A stretch of 9,685 bases of DNA from Thermus kawarayensis JCM 12314 (GTDB lineage: Bacteria > Deinococcota > Deinococci > Deinococcales > Thermaceae): the NCBI GenBank assembly GCA_001311545.1, contig BBBL01000038.1:1-9685 (forward strand). Direction: 5' to 3'. Shown here piece by piece: positions 7,890-9,685 of this stretch. Position 1 is the first letter of the stretch; each line of letters starts with the position of its first letter. The position numbers were made by a program, and so were the translations under genes. The notes under the pieces are model-generated. The model saw nothing but the letters and a program-made list of their open reading frames with translations, did not search any database and was not told the DNA's origin.

Positions 7890-8423
7890 GCTACCCCCTC
7901 GTAGAGCGGCGAGGGGGAGGGTCCCCTCGAGGCAGGGAAGGACCAGGGTTTCCCCTAAGGCCTCTTCCCAGAACCCTCCCGGGGTCCTCCGGTAAAGAAC
8001 CCCTCCCGGCCGCCCGCTTTCCAAGATCAGGTAGCCCAGAAGGCTCGGGAGGCGAAGGTAGCGGGAAAGCTTCTCCCGCCGGTCCTGGACCTCCGTGTTC
8101 GGGGAAAGCACCTCCGCCACCAGACAGGGGGAGGTCTCGTACAGGGGGTGGGCCTTGGGGCCGCACACCACCATGACGTCGGGGTAGTAGAAGGTGTCCT
8201 CGGAGAGCTTGAGCTTCACCGTCTCGCTGTAGACCCTGCACCCCTTGGCCCGGGCCAGGGGTTTGAGGAGGGCCACCAGGTTGGTGACGATGAGGTTGTG
8301 GTCCAGGCTGGCCCCCGCCATGGCGTAGGGAAAGCCCTGGAGGAGCTCGTGGCGGAGGGGGCTTTCCCTCTCCAGGGCCAGGTACTCTTCCTCCGTCAGG
8401 GGGCGCAGGGCCCGCTCGGTCAT
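7886..8423 (-). CDS. Uma2-family protein (DUF820, PD-(D/E)xK nuclease fold)
   Basis: This is a protein of about 179 residues of the Uma2 family, whose members have a restriction-endonuclease-like fold. The physiological substrate is unknown, and the family is often present in many copies per genome. Expected features are HELLQG (E26), YYPDVMVV with D82, LVAEVLSP with E104, and a downstream lysine in DRREKLSRY (K118), so the active-site residues appear intact. No signal peptide or membrane segment is seen. Near 7903 the frame slips: as given it runs on into the rlmN N-terminus. Two missing bases (for example CCC reduced to C) give LPLAALYEGVA and a TGA overlapping the rlmN ATG; a single missing base would instead end it at 7891. 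The first is favoured because LYEGV resembles family ends and the repaired length is a whole number of codons. ATG 8423 lies 6 nt after a TATAAT box, so the mRNA should be leaderless. Confidence 0.85.
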
Positions 8424-8429
8424 CCCCCC

Positions 8430-8458
8430 ATTATAGCCGAAGCCTACCGTAGCCCCAA
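8430..8458 (-). promoter_or_regulatory. Promoter of the uma2-rlmN unit (TTGGGG-17-TATAAT)
   Basis: On the minus strand TTGGGG (8458-8453) and a perfect TATAAT (8435-8430) are separated by 17 bp. The start codon at 8423 lies 6 nt beyond the -10 box, so the transcript would begin at or next to the ATG. The -10 box overlaps the TAA stop of the upstream membrane-protein gene. Confidence 0.8.
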
Positions 8459-8658
8459 AGGAGGCCCAGGAGGAGGAGAAGAAGCCCCAAGGGCCTGGGT
8501 TTCGCCAAAAGGCCCAGGAAGGCCCCGAAGAGGAGGAGGCCTAGGCCCACCCGGCCCCGGCCTTCCCGGAAGGCCCGTCCCGCGAGAAACCCTAGGAGGA
8601 GGGGAAGGGCGAAGAGGACGAGGAGGAGGAGCCCGGCGGCGAAGGCGAAGGAGGTCAA
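8431..8658 (-). CDS. Small hydrophobic membrane protein, unknown function
   Basis: This is a 75-residue protein with two leucine-rich hydrophobic stretches. The first (about residues 4-27) contains LLLLVLFALPLLLGFLAG, the middle is a short basic stretch (RAFREGRGR, about 28-36), and the rest (about 37-70) is almost wholly hydrophobic apart from KPRP in its middle, giving two or three membrane helices. The start is taken as TTG at 8658, which overlaps the moaDE stop codon as TTGA and suggests translational coupling. The basic loop after the first helix would tend to stay in the cytoplasm. No family is recognised. It could be an unannotated open frame, but its position, its overlap with moaDE, its uninterrupted frame and its membrane-like composition favour a real gene. 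Confidence 0.6.
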   Translation of the reverse strand: MTSFAFAAGLLLLVLFALPLLLGFLAGRAFREGRGRVGLGLLLFGAFLGLLAKPRPLGLLLLLLGLLWGYGRLRL

Positions 8659-9325
8659 AGCCGTTTTTCCTCCGGGGCGAAGCCCTCCACCCAGAAGCTC
8701 CCGTCCTTGCGGAACTCCTTCTTCCAGACGGGGAGGACCTGCTTCACCCGGTCAATGGCGTACTGGCAGGCGGCGAAGGCCTCCTTGCGGTGCCGGGCCG
8801 AGACCACGATGGCGATGGAGGCCTCCCCGGGGTCCACCCGGCCCAGGCGGTGCCAGAGGGCGATGCGCCCCAGGGGCCAGCGGGCGCGCATCTCTTCCAG
8901 GATTTCCGCCATGACCCTCAGGGCCATCTCCGGGTAGGCCTCGTACTCCAAGAAGACCACCTCCTCCCCCCGGTTGGGGCTTCGGGTGGTGCCCAGGAAG
9001 CTCACCACCGCCCCGTACTCGGGGGCCGTGGCCCAGGCCACCAGGGCCTTAAGGTCCAGGACCTCCTGGGTGAGGCCGTAGGAGTCCTGTCCCCCCGAGA
9101 CCGGGGGGAGGAAGGCCACCTCGTCCCCTTCCTTTAAGGGGGTTTCCGCCCCCGCCAGGGCCTGGTTCACCGCGGCCATGCCCCCCTCCAGGCGAAGCCG
9201 GGGAAAAGCCTTTCCAGGGCCTCCTTGGCCTCTTTGACCCGGGCCCCCGCGGGAAGGTCTAGGAGGAGGCGGTCCTTTCCGGCCTGTTCCCGGTAAAGGG
9301 CGAAGAGGCGGACCTCAACGCGCAT
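8655..9325 (-). CDS. moaDE: Fused molybdopterin synthase MoaD-MoaE
   Basis: Molybdopterin synthase converts precursor Z (cPMP) to molybdopterin, using sulfur carried as a thiocarboxylate on the C-terminal glycine of MoaD. Here both subunits are in one 223-residue chain. Residues 1-79 are a ubiquitin-like MoaD (starting MRVEVRLFALYREQAG) ending in PPVSGG. MoaE follows directly from about 80, with SFLGTTRSPNRGE, HRLGRVDPGE, ARHRKEAFAACQYAIDRVK and PVWKKE, which carry the conserved lysines of the active site. The frame breaks at about 9192, where coding-strand GCCTGG should be GCCCTGG; unrepaired, MoaD would stop early and a spurious start at 9179 would be called for MoaE. ATG 9325 follows GGGAG and a TATACT box by a few bases. 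The 5' end overlaps the hrcA stop by 11 bp. The internal GG implies post-translational cleavage, as reported for M. tuberculosis MoaX. Confidence 0.92.
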
Positions 9326-9685
9326 GGCTCCCAGTATAGACCCGGGTGAGCCCCAGGACCACGGAGAGGGCCTCGGGGTAGCGCATGCGCATGGGGCCCA
9401 GGAGGACGATCTCCCCAAGCCACTCCCCTTTCTGGAAGCCCGCCTGCACCTGGGAAAGCCCCTCCACCTCCCCCACCCGCACGTCCACGCCCCCAGGAGG
9501 GGTGAGGAGGTCCTCGCCGCCCTCCTCGTACAGGCGTACCAGGCGCTCCAGGAAGCCGGGGTCCTGGGCCTCGGGCTCCTTGAGGCCTGGGAGAGGCCTT
9601 CCCGGTAGGTGAGGAAAAGCCCGCCGAAAAGGGCCCTCTGGAGGAGGGCGAAAAGCTCTTCCAGGCCCGGGGGAGGCTGGGCCGG
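9315..9685 (-). CDS. hrcA: Heat-inducible transcription repressor HrcA, C-terminal part
   Basis: HrcA is the dimeric repressor that binds CIRCE operators to control chaperone genes. About the last 123 residues are present; the DNA-binding N-terminus lies beyond the window. The family's closing pattern is visible as GEIVLLGPMRMRYPEALSVV, equivalent to the usual GPTRMDY motif, preceded by VDVRVGEVEGLSQVQAGF, which corresponds to the IG.EN region of HrcA. A G loss near 9586 (coding-strand CAGGCC should be CAGGGCC) splits the frame between EGLSQG and LKEPEAQDPGFLERL. The TGA at 9317-9315 lies inside the moaDE gene. No CIRCE element (TTAGCACTC-N9-GAGTGCTAA) is seen in the window. Assignment rests on the C-terminal domain only. 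Confidence 0.8.
   Translation of the reverse strand, partial: GPASPGPGRAFRPPPEGPFRRAFPHLPGRPLPGLKEPEAQDPGFLERLVRLYEEGGEDLLTPPGGVDVRVGEVEGLSQVQAGFQKGEWLGEIVLLGPMRMRYPEALSVVLGLTRVYTGSHAR
9333..9338 (-). promoter_or_regulatory. Possible -10 box of moaDE inside the hrcA 3' end
   Basis: TATACT on the minus strand (9338-9333) ends 7 nt before the moaDE ATG, in the position expected for a leaderless start. No good -35 hexamer is found 16-18 bp upstream (the best is TGGTCC at 9361-9356). The same bases code for hrcA residues Tyr-Thr, so the match may be chance. Confidence 0.4.

Noticed and set aside
8148..9137. Open frame of 329 codons on the plus strand opposite uma2 and moaDE
   Set aside because: It is Gly/Pro/Arg-rich with no recognisable motif, and it lies antisense to three well-supported minus-strand genes.
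8655..9179. Separate moaE gene starting at 9179
   Set aside because: Its first 30 residues are the end of MoaD including PPVSGG. The start is an artefact of the frame break near 9192.

Overview
The window looks like chromosomal DNA from a Thermus species. The GC content is very high, nearly all third codon positions are G or C, genes are packed with 3-11 bp overlaps, ribosome-binding sites are of the GAGGAGG type, and several promoters sit so close to a start codon that the mRNA must be leaderless. The reconstructed leucyl-tRNA synthetase is 878 residues with its editing-site aspartate at 347, as in Thermus thermophilus LeuRS. The species cannot be named from the sequence alone.

Layout. Plus strand 1-2190: the 3' end of proB, then proA, then a six-helix YihY-family membrane protein, all overlapping or 3 nt apart (proline synthesis operon plus a passenger). 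2191-2316: a short leader holding a strong intrinsic terminator directly against the Shine-Dalgarno site of leuS, preceded by a duplicate of one terminator arm that could form an antiterminator; this is the most interesting regulatory signal here. 2317-4951: leuS. 4929-5644, minus strand: a bacterial Clp1-family polynucleotide kinase. 5713-6874, plus strand: an acyl-CoA dehydrogenase with its own leaderless promoter. Minus strand, in transcription order from 9685 down to 6843: the 3' end of hrcA, a fused moaD-moaE, a 75-residue membrane protein, a Uma2-family nuclease-fold protein and rlmN. All neighbours overlap except for a 7-nt gap before the Uma2 gene, where a perfect TATAAT box marks a new promoter.

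A main caution: almost every gene longer than about 300 nt is interrupted by one to three single-base losses (about 15 in 9.7 kb). Each removes a G or C, and most lie in short G or C runs. Restoring the base gives full-length proteins of normal family size. Because essential genes such as leuS carry several, these are almost certainly sequencing or assembly errors, not decay or programmed frameshifting. Coordinates below span the whole repaired gene; protein lengths and residue numbers assume the missing bases are restored.

The window is mostly housekeeping: proline synthesis, tRNA charging, fatty-acid or branched-chain oxidation, rRNA/tRNA methylation, molybdenum cofactor synthesis and heat-shock repression. 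No mobile elements, CRISPR arrays, tRNA or rRNA genes were seen. There is no gene-free stretch over 300 bases; the longest is the 126-nt leuS leader.
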